Assembly: GCF_040605455.1 (NCBI RefSeq)
Contig: NZ_JBEXCV010000125.1
Span: forward strand, 1-26,937
Origin: Embleya sp040605455
Lineage (GTDB): Bacteria > Actinomycetota > Actinomycetes > Streptomycetales > Streptomycetaceae
DNA length: 26,937 nt
Direction of reading: 5' to 3'
Shown here: in pieces, positions 15,403-24,800 of the stretch
How positions within the stretch are numbered: the first letter of the stretch is position 1
How the letters are laid out: each line of letters opens with the position of its first letter
Made by a program: the position numbers and the translations under genes
The notes under the pieces: model-generated
Databases searched by the model: none
The model's input: the letters and a program-made list of their open reading frames with translations, nothing else
What the model was told of the DNA's origin: nothing

Positions 15403-16509
15403 CTACAAGCCCCCGCGCGCCAACCTTGCCCGCAACTCCGGGTCCGGACCGGCCGTAGCCGCTCCGGTCAGCAGCCCGACCGCCACCAACACCACTGGAA
15501 ACTCGGCCACATAGTCGATCGACGCCTGCACCACGAACGCGGTGAACGTCGCCGACCCGACCACCACCACCGCAACCGGCTGCGGCGAGCGCCACAACCG
15601 CACGTACACCCACCCCACCAGCGCGACCAGACACAGCGCGCCGGGCACTCCCTGCTCGGCGCTGTGCCGCAGCCACAACGAGTGTGCCGAGTGCACATCC
15701 GCATCCGAACTCGCGGTCGGACTGTTCGTCACGAACATCCCCGGACCCATGCCGCGCAGCGGATGACTGTTCGTCAGATGCACGCCGTCGCCCCACAGTT
15801 GCACCCGACGCTCGGTCAGCCCCGCCTGGGCGGCGCCCTTCAGGCCACCTGTGCGAGTACCGAGCGCCCCGAGCACCACGGTGCCCAGCGCCACGCCGAC
15901 GACACACACCGCCGCCACCAGTACGACCATGCCCTTGCGATACGCCGACGCCGACAACAAGCCGGCCAACAGCACGACAACCGCGCCCACCGCCGCCGCC
16001 ACCGAGCGCGTCGCGAACGCGGCAAGTACCAACAACCCTGCCAATACCAGGATTTCGCCTCGACGCCGATCGGATACGGCGAACAGGGCGGTCAGGCACG
16101 CCCCACCCACCGCCTGCGCAACCAACGCGCCGTTCGCGTTCCCGTAGTGCAACGGCGGCGCCGTCGCATCCCCGCTCAACGCGCCCGGCCACAACACCAA
16201 CATCCCCGCAACCGCGCCGGCGACCACCGCCGGCGCAAGTAACGCGCAACGCGCGCCGAGCAACCGCCCCAGCACATACCCGCCGACCGCGGCCAACAGC
16301 GCGAGCAAGAACGCCTCCGGCTCGCCGGCCCGATTCGCCGCCGCCACCAGCGCCCACATCGCGGTCGCCGCGACCACGGCCGTACCCAACAGGTCAAGCC
16401 GGGACAGATACCGTGCCGAACTCCGGACCTGCTGGTCCCGTTCCCGGTCAGTCCCCACCGCACAACCCGCTTCCGCTCGACGATCCGGACCCACCCGTAC
16501 CGCGCCCAC
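15403..16509 (-). CDS. O-antigen ligase / Wzy-like polymerase membrane protein
   Basis: A 368-residue protein with about nine or ten hydrophobic helices (for example LLGTAVVAATAMWALVAAA and FLLALLAAVGGYVLGRLLG). The periplasm-facing loop near residues 238-285 has the Wzy_C signature: RVQLWGDGVHLTNSHPLRGM then GPGMF, and VHSAHSLWLRHSAEQGVPG. The Arg and His residues there are those used by O-antigen ligases and polymerases on undecaprenyl-diphosphate glycans. In a Gram-positive it would polymerise repeat units or move glycan to a cell-surface acceptor, fitting the locus. Short for the family (usually 400 or more). The GTG at 16509 lacks a strong ribosome binding site; GTG at 16458, after GGAAGCGGG, is an alternative. 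Divergent from the acyltransferase gene with only about 48 bp between. Confidence 0.78.
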   Translation of the reverse strand: MGAVRVGPDRRAEAGCAVGTDRERDQQVRSSARYLSRLDLLGTAVVAATAMWALVAAANRAGEPEAFLLALLAAVGGYVLGRLLGARCALLAPAVVAGAVAGMLVLWPGALSGDATAPPLHYGNANGALVAQAVGGACLTALFAVSDRRRGEILVLAGLLVLAAFATRSVAAAVGAVVVLLAGLLSASAYRKGMVVLVAAVCVVGVALGTVVLGALGTRTGGLKGAAQAGLTERRVQLWGDGVHLTNSHPLRGMGPGMFVTNSPTASSDADVHSAHSLWLRHSAEQGVPGALCLVALVGWVYVRLWRSPQPVAVVVVGSATFTAFVVQASIDYVAEFPVVLVAVGLLTGAATAGPDPELRARLARGGL

Positions 16510-16557
16510 GTGCGCGTGCGCTCATCCCGGCCGTCCGACGGTGCCAGGATGTCCCCC

Positions 16558-17175
16558 ATGCCGCTCTACATCTGCGGGGCCGGCGGCGTCGGCCGCGAAG
16601 CCCTCGACGCCGCGCTCGCCACCACGCTCACCGTCACCGCGTTCCTCGACGACGCCCGCGCCGGCGAGAAGGTGCGCGGCCTGCCGGTGCTGCGCCCGAG
16701 CGAAGTCGACTTTGGCGACTACCTGGTCGGCATCGCCGCCCCGGCCGCCCGCGCCCGACTGGCCCTCCTGCTCGACGAACGCGGCCTGCGCGCGGTCACC
16801 CTGGTGCACCCGCGCGCGGTGATCTCGCCCGAGACCGTGATCGCCGCCGGCTGCCTGATCCAGGCCAACGCGCACATCTCCAGCAGCGTCACCCTGGGCC
16901 CGCACGCGCAGGTCCACTACAACGCCACCATCGGACACGACGCCGTGCTCGACGCACGCGGCACCGTGTATCCGGGCGCGAACATCTCCGGCAACGTGCA
17001 CCTGTGCCAGGACGCCACCGTCGGTAGCAACGCCGTGGTCCTGCAAGGGCTGACCGTCGGCGCCGGCGCCTTCGTCGGCGCGGGAGCCGTGGTCACCCGC
17101 GACGTACCGGCGGGCACCACCGTGGTGGGCTCACCCGCTCGACCGCTACGCCCGCGCGAGGACCGGCTCAGCTGA
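16558..17175 (+). CDS. PglD/NeuD-like sugar O- or N-acyltransferase
   Basis: A 205-residue protein with the two-part layout of PglD/NeuD sugar acyltransferases. An N-terminal Rossmann-like domain (LYICGAGGVGREALD, residues 3-17) binds the nucleotide sugar. From residue 85 a left-handed beta-helix of hexapeptide repeats (ISPETVIAAGCLI, VTLGPHAQVHYNATIGHDAV) binds acetyl-CoA; His127 in IGHD matches the catalytic base. VVGSPARPL near the end is typical. It would acylate an amino or hydroxyl group of a UDP-sugar. An in-frame ATG at 16549 is an alternative; AGG nine bases before 16558 favours the shorter form. Its 3' end overlaps the convergent epimerase gene by 8 bp. Confidence 0.85.
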   Translation: MPLYICGAGGVGREALDAALATTLTVTAFLDDARAGEKVRGLPVLRPSEVDFGDYLVGIAAPAARARLALLLDERGLRAVTLVHPRAVISPETVIAAGCLIQANAHISSSVTLGPHAQVHYNATIGHDAVLDARGTVYPGANISGNVHLCQDATVGSNAVVLQGLTVGAGAFVGAGAVVTRDVPAGTTVVGSPARPLRPREDRLS

Positions 17176-18103
17176 GCCGAGACCGGAACCACGCGACCGT
17201 CTGCGCGAGCCCGTCCCGCAACTCCACCGGCTCCGCGGTCGGGAACAGTGCGCGCAGCCGCGACCCGTCCGCCTGCGAGTCCCGCACGTCGCCGGGCCGG
17301 GGCGGCACGTGTTCGACCCGGACCGGCCGCCCGAGCACCTGCGTCAACAGGTCGATCAACGCGTTCAGCGAAGTCCGCGAACCGAACGCCAGGTTGACCG
17401 GGATGTCCGAGACCACCCGGCGCAGCACCGCGTCCGTGAGCACCGCACAGACGCTCCCGATGTTGGTGAAGTCGCGCGTCTGCTCACCGTCGCCCTGCAC
17501 GGACAGCGGCCGACCGGCCAACGCCGCGTCCACGAACCGCGGAATCACCGCCGCATAGGCGTGATCGGCCGGCTGGCCGGGGCCGAAGACGTTGAAGAAG
17601 CGGAACGGCAGCACCGGCAGGCCGTAGCAGTTGCCGTACGCGAGCAGATACGACTCGGTGGCCAACTTGCTGACCGCGTACGGGCTCAGCGGCGCGGTGC
17701 GCATGTCCTCCCGCTTGGGCAATTCGCGATTGGCGCCGTACACCGACGACGAGGACGCGGCCACCACGTGGATGTTCCCGGCCCGCCGAGCCGCCTCCAG
17801 CACCTCGAGGGTGCCGGTCGCGTTGGCGTGATGGCTGGCCAGCGGCGCCTCCACCGAGCGCGGCACCGACGGCAACGCCGCCAGATGCACCACCGCATCC
17901 GCGCCGGCGAACGCGTGGTCGAGCAATTCCGGCTCCAGGATCGATCCCTGATGGAACGTCACCTTCAAGCCGGCCAGACTCTCCAGCGACCCCGTGGACA
18001 GGTCGTCGACCACGTGCACGTCGCGCACGACGTCGTGGTCCTGCAACGCGGCGGCCAGATTCGAGCCGATGAAACCGGCGCCGCCGGTGATCACTACCTT
18101 CAC
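17168..18103 (-). CDS. NAD-dependent epimerase/dehydratase (sugar nucleotide)
   Basis: A 311-residue extended short-chain dehydrogenase of the UDP-glucose 4-epimerase type. The N-terminal GGAGFIG (7-13) binds NAD, with Asp33 of VVDDLSTG for the ribose. VVHLAALPSVP (71-81), SSSSVYG (117-123) and YAVSK (Tyr142, Lys146) form the catalytic set, and FRFFNVFGPGQ near 170 is usual for sugar-nucleotide epimerases. It would supply an epimerised UDP-sugar to the glycan genes around it. GTG at 18103 is preceded by GGGGGA at four bases; the longer frame to 18268 has no support. On the minus strand TACAGT (18208-18203) after GTGGG could be a -10 box about 95 bp upstream, without a clear -35. Confidence 0.87.
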   Translation of the reverse strand: MKVVITGGAGFIGSNLAAALQDHDVVRDVHVVDDLSTGSLESLAGLKVTFHQGSILEPELLDHAFAGADAVVHLAALPSVPRSVEAPLASHHANATGTLEVLEAARRAGNIHVVAASSSSVYGANRELPKREDMRTAPLSPYAVSKLATESYLLAYGNCYGLPVLPFRFFNVFGPGQPADHAYAAVIPRFVDAALAGRPLSVQGDGEQTRDFTNIGSVCAVLTDAVLRRVVSDIPVNLAFGSRTSLNALIDLLTQVLGRPVRVEHVPPRPGDVRDSQADGSRLRALFPTAEPVELRDGLAQTVAWFRSRLS

Positions 18104-18329
18104 AAAGTCCCCCCGGACCGTCGTGCGGAACCATCCCCGCCAGAGCCTGTGTTTCGAACTCCCCCAAGTCCGACCCGAGGCCGGCCCGCCCCCGGTCCCC
18201 GCACTGTACCCACGGCCCGCTTCACGAGAGGGCAAAACCCGGACAACAGGCCGGAACGTGCGCCACACTTTCCCCTATCTCGGACCCGGGACACCGCCCC
18301 GGTTACCGAAGTTGGGGTGGGGGACACTC

Positions 18330-21300
18330 ATGAACATGCCCAGGCTGCGGCTGCGCAGAGCAACGATTCCGACGCTGATCGCGTTGTTGCTCGCGCTGAC
18401 CGTCGCGGCACCGAATACACCGAAGGCATCCGCGGGGCCGTGTGACGCGCCGGTCACGAACGCGGTCGCCTGTGAGAACAGCAAGACCGGCAACCCGCGT
18501 ACCGAATGGGACGTCAGCGGCGCCGGCAGCAGCTCCATCCAGGGATTCTCCACCGATATCAGCGTCAACGCCGGTGGCCAGATCAAGTTCCGGATCGACA
18601 CCACCGCGAGTTCCTATCGCGTCGATATCTACCGGCTCGGTTGGTACAACGGCAACGGCGCCCGCAAGGTCTACACGATCCCGGCGTCGGCGGTGACCCC
18701 GCGTCAGCAGTCGAACTGCGACACCGACAACCTGGTGACCGGGCTGATCGACTGCTCGAACTGGACCGACTCCGCGTCCTGGACCGTACCGGCCGACGCG
18801 GCATCGGGCTACTACATCGCCAAACCCACGCGCACCGACGGCACTTCCGGAGCGAGCCACATCCCGTTCGTGGTCCGCAACGACGCATCGCACTCGGCGC
18901 TGCTGATGCAGGCATCCGATACCACCTGGCAGGCGTACAACGCGTACGGCGGCAACGACCTCTACACCGGACGGCCGGTGGGTCGGGCGTACAAGGTCAG
19001 CTACAACCGGCCCTTCACCACGCGCGCCGACAACCCCGCGGACTCGTTGTTCAACGCCGAGTTCGCGATGCTGCGATTTCTGGAGCGCAACGGCTACGAC
19101 GTCACGTACTCGACCGGTGTCGACACCGATCGACGCGGCCAACTGATCACGAACCACAAGGTGTTCCTGTCGGTGGGCCATGACGAATACTGGTCCGGCC
19201 CACAGCGGGCCAACGTCGAGGCAGCCCGCGACGCGGGCGTCAACCTCGCCTTCTTCTCCGGCAACGAGGTGTTCTGGAAGACCCGTTGGGAGAACGGCGG
19301 GATCAACGGCAACGGACCCGACCACCGCAACCTGGTGGCGTACAAGGACACCCACGCCAATCAGTCGATCGACCCGCTCGGCCCGTCCGTGTGGACCGGC
19401 ACCTGGCGCGACCCGCGATTCTCGCCGCCCGGTGACGGCGGCCGGCCGGAGAACAACCTCACCGGCACCATCTTCACCGTCAACTGCTGTACGACCGACA
19501 TGAACGCCAACGGCGCGGACGGCCGGCTGCGACTGTGGCGGAACACCCGCCTGGCCACCCTCGGCCTCGCCGCACAAACCACACTCGGAAGCGGAACCCT
19601 CGGCTACGAATGGGACTCCGACCTGGACAACGGCGCCCGACCCGCAGGCCTGATCCGGCTCTCGACCACGGTCAAGTCCGGCATGTCGGTGCTCCAGGAC
19701 CAGGGTTCGACCTACGCCGACGGCAGTTCGACGCACAGCCTGACCCTGTACCGCGCACCCAGCGGCGCCCTCGTCTTCGGCGCGGGCACCGTGCAGTGGG
19801 CCTGGGGCCTGGACGTCTACCGGGTCGGCGCCAACGGCACCGTGGACACCGCGATGCAGCAGGCCACCATCAACCTCTTCGCCGACATGGGCGTGCAGCC
19901 CGGCACGCTGATGGCCGGCATGGTCGCGGTCGTCAAGAGCACCGACACCACGCCGCCCACCTCGACCATCACCGCACCCACCAACGGCGGCAGCCTGCCC
20001 GCCAATGCCAACGTGACGATCACCGGCACCGCCACCGACACCGGCGGCAAGGTCGGCGGCGTCGAGGTCTCGGTGGACAACGGTGCCACCTGGCACCCCG
20101 CCACCACCGGCCGGGACAGCTGGACCTACGTGTTCACCACCGGCCCGGGCGGCTCGCTCACCATCAAGACCCGGGCCACCGACGACAGCGCCCGCACCGA
20201 GACCCCGTCCGCCGGCGTCACCGTCACCATCGGCGGCCCGCCGCAACCCGTCGTGTGCCCGTGCACCCTGTGGACGCCGACCGACCAACCCTCGTCCGGG
20301 CCCGACCCGGACACCGCCGCCACCGAACTCGGCGTCAAGTTCCAGCCCGACCGGGCCGGCTTCATCACCGGAATCCGCTTCTGGAAGGACGCCGCGAACA
20401 CCGGCACGCACACCGGGACGCTGTGGTCCTCGTCCGGCACCCGACTGGCCACCGCCACGTTCATCGGCGAAACCGCGTCCGGCTGGCAGCAGGTGGGCTT
20501 CGATCAGCCCGTACCGGTCACCGCCGGCACCACCTACGTGGCGTCCTACCAGGCGCCCAACGGCAGGTACAGCGCCGACCAGGGCGGCCTGACCAACGCG
20601 CACATCCGCGGCCCGCTCACCGCGCCGGCGAGCAATACCGCCGGCGGCAACGGGGTCTACCGCTACGGCACCGGATTCCCGACCTCGACCTGGAACGACG
20701 CCAACTTCTGGGTCGACCCGGTGTTCACCACCTCCAACACCACCCCGACCGGCCCCGCACCGGTGGTCACCGTGATCAGCCCGGCGGACGGGGCGAACTT
20801 CGCCCCGGTCGGCGGCAACCTCACCGCGACCTTCGACCTCGCGGTCCAGCCCGCGACGATCGTGTGGTCACTCACCAAGTCGGACAACAGCACCGTCGCC
20901 GGCACCGCGAGCTACAACGCCGCGACCAGGATCGCGACGTTCGATCCGACCACCGACCTGACGCCGGGCGCGTCGTATTCGGTCACCCTCAGCGGCGCGC
21001 AAACCGCCGAAGGCACCCCGATGGCGCCCAGATCGTGGTCGTTCACCACGGCCGGCAGCACGCCGCCGCCGACCTGCAACCCGTCCTGCACGATCTGGCC
21101 CGCCACCGCGACGCCGGCCGTGCTCTCCGACACCGACACCACCGGCATCCAACTCGGCGTCAAATTCAGCAGCACCGTGCCCGGCAGGATCACCGGACTG
21201 CGGTTCTACAAGGGCCCCGGCAACACCGGCACGCACACCGGAACGATCTGGTCCACCCAGGGCAGCATCCTGACCAGCGAGGTCTTCAGCGGCGAAACCG

Positions 21301-21563
21301 CCTCGGGCTGGCAACAGGTGAACTTCACCCAACCGGTCCAGATCGCCGCCAACACCACCTACGTGGCCTCGTACTACGCCCCCCAGGGCCGGTACTCCTC
21401 CACGGAGGGCGGGTTGACGTCGGCCGGCGGCACCGGGCCGATCAAGGCATCCGCGTCCGGGAGCGTCGGCGGCAACGGCGTGTACGTCTACGGGACCGGT
21501 TTCCCCACCAGCACCTGGAACGACAGCAACTACTGGGTGGACGTCGTCTTCACCACCAACTAG
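18330..21563 (+). CDS. Secreted DMFase-like / Ig-like / DUF4082 multidomain protein
   Basis: 1077 residues. Signal peptide 1-35 (RLRLRR, hydrophobic core, cleavage near ASA-GP). Residues 60-530 resemble the C-terminal domain of N,N-dimethylformamidase beta subunit: TWQAYNAYGGNDLY (199-212), SVGHDEYW (281-288) and VNLAFFSGNEVFW (304-316). Known DMFase uses an iron site of tyrosines plus a glutamate; the HDE and the tyrosines here sit in the matching motifs, so an amidase-like metal site is possible. Then an Ig-like domain (542-635), DUF4082 (642-801), a second Ig-like domain (811-908) and DUF4082 (915-1077), both DUF4082 copies with NTGTHTG and ETASGWQQV. GGGGTGGGGG precedes the ATG. Probably extracellular and glycan-directed; substrate unknown. 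Confidence 0.8.
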   Translation: MNMPRLRLRRATIPTLIALLLALTVAAPNTPKASAGPCDAPVTNAVACENSKTGNPRTEWDVSGAGSSSIQGFSTDISVNAGGQIKFRIDTTASSYRVDIYRLGWYNGNGARKVYTIPASAVTPRQQSNCDTDNLVTGLIDCSNWTDSASWTVPADAASGYYIAKPTRTDGTSGASHIPFVVRNDASHSALLMQASDTTWQAYNAYGGNDLYTGRPVGRAYKVSYNRPFTTRADNPADSLFNAEFAMLRFLERNGYDVTYSTGVDTDRRGQLITNHKVFLSVGHDEYWSGPQRANVEAARDAGVNLAFFSGNEVFWKTRWENGGINGNGPDHRNLVAYKDTHANQSIDPLGPSVWTGTWRDPRFSPPGDGGRPENNLTGTIFTVNCCTTDMNANGADGRLRLWRNTRLATLGLAAQTTLGSGTLGYEWDSDLDNGARPAGLIRLSTTVKSGMSVLQDQGSTYADGSSTHSLTLYRAPSGALVFGAGTVQWAWGLDVYRVGANGTVDTAMQQATINLFADMGVQPGTLMAGMVAVVKSTDTTPPTSTITAPTNGGSLPANANVTITGTATDTGGKVGGVEVSVDNGATWHPATTGRDSWTYVFTTGPGGSLTIKTRATDDSARTETPSAGVTVTIGGPPQPVVCPCTLWTPTDQPSSGPDPDTAATELGVKFQPDRAGFITGIRFWKDAANTGTHTGTLWSSSGTRLATATFIGETASGWQQVGFDQPVPVTAGTTYVASYQAPNGRYSADQGGLTNAHIRGPLTAPASNTAGGNGVYRYGTGFPTSTWNDANFWVDPVFTTSNTTPTGPAPVVTVISPADGANFAPVGGNLTATFDLAVQPATIVWSLTKSDNSTVAGTASYNAATRIATFDPTTDLTPGASYSVTLSGAQTAEGTPMAPRSWSFTTAGSTPPPTCNPSCTIWPATATPAVLSDTDTTGIQLGVKFSSTVPGRITGLRFYKGPGNTGTHTGTIWSTQGSILTSEVFSGETASGWQQVNFTQPVQIAANTTYVASYYAPQGRYSSTEGGLTSAGGTGPIKASASGSVGGNGVYVYGTGFPTSTWNDSNYWVDVVFTTN

Positions 21564-21571
21564 CCAACAGC

Positions 21572-21657
21572 GGTGCCGGATCACCCAATGGACCCGGCAC
21601 CGGGCATGCAACCGACCGACGCACCGCGGTGCCGGGTCACCCCAGCGACCCGGCACC
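21572..21657. terminator. Two consecutive similar hairpins
   Basis: Hairpin 1: GGTGCCGGATC (21572-21582) with GACCCGGCACC (21591-21601), one mismatch. Hairpin 2: GGTGCCGGGTC (21628-21638) with GACCCGGCACC (21647-21657), perfect, 8-nt loop. They start 8 bp after the stop of the first secreted-protein gene and lie 56 bp apart as a direct repeat, forming a tandem terminator or a partial brake on read-through into the next gene. Confidence 0.65.
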
Positions 21658-21806
21658 CGGTGCGGCACCGGCACCGAACCGGCAGCCGGCGGTACCGATC
21701 CGCCGGCGGCCGCCTCGGGAAGCGCACGGCGACCCGGCTTGGGCGCGCCGCTCGCCCCTCCCGAACCCACGAACCGACCGTCATGCCATTGAGGAGCACC
21801 AACTCG

Positions 21807-24800
21807 ATGAAGGCTGCCCGCGCCAGGACCAGATCGGGTCACCGACAACGCAGAGGGACGTGGACGAGCATCGCGTTCGCCGCGATCGGCGCGTTGTTGT
21901 TCACATTGTTCGCACCGATCACCGCGGCGCAGGCCGCACCATGCAGTCCGTGCTCGTTGTTCGCCGGCGCCACCCCGAGCGGCGCCGTGACCGACACCGA
22001 CGCGGTGGCCGTCGAGGTCGGGGTGCGCTTCAAACCCGACAGCAACGGCACGATCACCCAAATCAGGTTCTGGAAGGACGCCGGCAACACCGGCACCCAC
22101 ACCGGCCGGATCTGGAACACCGCGACCGGCACCGCGACTTCGGTAACCTTCATCGACGAGAGCGCGTCCGGCTGGCAGACCGCGATCTTCACGACCCCGA
22201 TCCCGGTCGCCGCCGGGTCGACCTACATCGCCTCCTACGTCGCGCCGGTCGGCCGCTACACGGTCACCGACAACTTCTTCGCGACCGACCACACCGTCGA
22301 GCAACTCGTTGCCCCGGCGAGCAACGGCAACCAGGGCAACGGCGTCTACACCTACAACCCCGGCGGCGGCATGCCGACCGACTCGTACCAGGCCGGCAAC
22401 TACTGGGTGGACGTCTCCTTCGTCCCCGGCGCCGACACCACGCCGCCCACGGTCACCCAGACCACCCCGGCCGCGGGCGCCACCGGAGTGGCCACCGCCG
22501 CACCGCTGTCCGCGGCCTTCAGCGAGCCGGTACAGCCCGCCACCGTGCAGTGGGCGGTCACCCGGACCGGCGGCCCGGCCGTCGCCGGCACCGCGACGTA
22601 CAGCGGCAACACCGCGACCTTCCAGCCCACCTCGGCGCTCGCCGTGTCCACCGGCTACACCGTCACGGTCACCGGCGCCAAGGATGCCGCCGGCAACACC
22701 ATGGCCACCAAATCCTGGTCCTTCACCACCGGCACCGGCAGCAGCCAGTCCGTGGAGACCAGCATCTGGACCGGCCCGGTCAGCCCGAGCACGCCCAACC
22801 AGACCGACAACAACAGCGTCGAGGTCGGGGTCAAGTTCCGCACCACCACCGACGGCCAGATCAAGTCGATCAGGTTCTGGAAGCTCACCGGAAGCACCGG
22901 CCCGTACGCGGTCAGCCTCTGGGACAAGAACACCCAGACCCGCCTGGCCACCGTGCCCAACGTGAACCGGACCGGCAGCGGCTGGCAGACCGTCGATCTG
23001 CCCACCCCGATCACCGTGCACGCCGGCGTCACCTACGTCGCGTCCTACTTCGCGCCCAACGGCAACTACCCGGCCAACACCGGCTCGTTCTCCCAGCCCG
23101 TCGGCAACTCGATGATCACGGCCCTGGCCGACGGCGTCGACGGCGGCAACGGCGTGTACAAGTACAACGCCGGCAGCGTCTACCCGACGGACAGCTGGAA
23201 CGGCAGCAACTACTGGGTGGACGTGGTCTTCAGCACCAACGCCGAGGACACCGTCGCCCCTGCGGTCACCGACATGACGCCGACGCCGAACGCCAACGGC
23301 GTGCTCTCCGGCATCCAACCCTCGGTGACCTTCAGCGAACCACTCAAGCCCACGGGCCTGAGCTTCGTGCTCAAGCGCAACGGCACGGTCGTGCCCGCCG
23401 AACTCGAACTCGACAATCCGACCACACCAACCCAGCTCACCCTCAAGCCGAACGCCGAACTGGCCTACGGCACGCCGTACACACTCACTGTGAGCGGCAT
23501 CAAGGACCGCTCCGACAACGCGATGTCGGATGCCACCTGGACCTTCACCACCGGCCAGGCCCCGCCGACGCCGCCGTGCGACGCGCCCAACACCGGCCCG
23601 ATCCTGGTGATCAAGGCCGACTCCAATCCGTTCAGCTGCTACTACACCGAGATCCTGCGCAGCGAGGGCCTCAACTCGTTCGCGGTCAAGGACGCGAGCG
23701 CGGTCACCGCTCCCGTACTCAACGGTTACACCACCGTCGTGCTCGGCGACTTCGCACCCTCGGCGCAACTGGTCACCGACCTCACCACGTGGGTCAACGC
23801 GGGCGGCAACCTGATCGCCATGCACCCGCGCGCCGCCCTGGCCGGTCTGCTGGGCCTCGGCACCTCCGGCGGCTTCCAGGCCAACCAGTACATGAAGGTC
23901 GACAGCGGCACCGCCGCCGGCGCCGGCATCTACAGCCAACTGAGCATGCAGTACCACGGGCCCGCCGACGTCTGGACGGTTCCCGGCGGCGTCGGCACGG
24001 TCCGGGTCGCGGACCTGTACACCCGCACCGGCACCACGCCGCTCGGCCCGGCCGTGACCACCCGCACCGTGGGCAGCGGCACCGCGTCCGCGTTCACCTA
24101 CGACCTGGCCCGCTCGATCGTGCAGACCCGCCAGGGCAACCCGGCCCAGGCCGGCGTCGAGAACGACAACTTCTCCGACAGCGGCGGCCCGCTGATGCGC
24201 GCCGACGACATGTTCTATCCGGACTGGATCGACCTCAGCCGGGTCCAGGTCCCGCAGGCCGACGAGCAGCAGCGCCTGTTCGCCAACCTGATCGAACTCG
24301 GCAACCGCGCCAAGGCCCCGATCCCGCGGACCTGGTACCTGCCCGGCAACGCCGCCACGGCTGCGCCCGACCTGCTCAAGGTCGTGATGGTCTCCACCGG
24401 CGACAACCACGGCCAGAACCTCAGCGACATGCAGGGCAGGGTGACCCGCTACAACAACAACAGCTCCGACCCGGCCTGCGCGAGCCCGATCGCCGCGCTG
24501 CGCGACGCCGCGGTGCGCAACTGGAAGTGCATGCGCGGCACCATCTATGTCTGGGGCCCGGGACCCCAGGGCACCCAGGCGCCCTCGGTGTCCGACGTCC
24601 AGAACTGGACCGCACAGGGCTTCGAGATCGCCCGCCACGTGGACGAGAACGGCAGCTGCCCGCAGCTACGCGCAGGCGCGTCCCAGACGGACATCAACGC
24701 CGAGCTCGGCGCGGTGTACGAGAACAGCCTGGACGACTTCACCCGCTATGCGCCCCTGAAGCCCACCACCAACCGCACACACTGTTTGACCTGGCCCGAC

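Noticed and set aside
17309..18445. 378-residue plus-strand frame opposite the epimerase gene
   Set aside because: Antisense shadow of a gene with intact GGAGFIG and YxxxK motifs.
20868..24638. 1256-residue minus-strand frame
   Set aside because: Antisense shadow of repetitive GC-rich DUF4082/Ig coding sequence; composition is Gly/Val/Arg low complexity.
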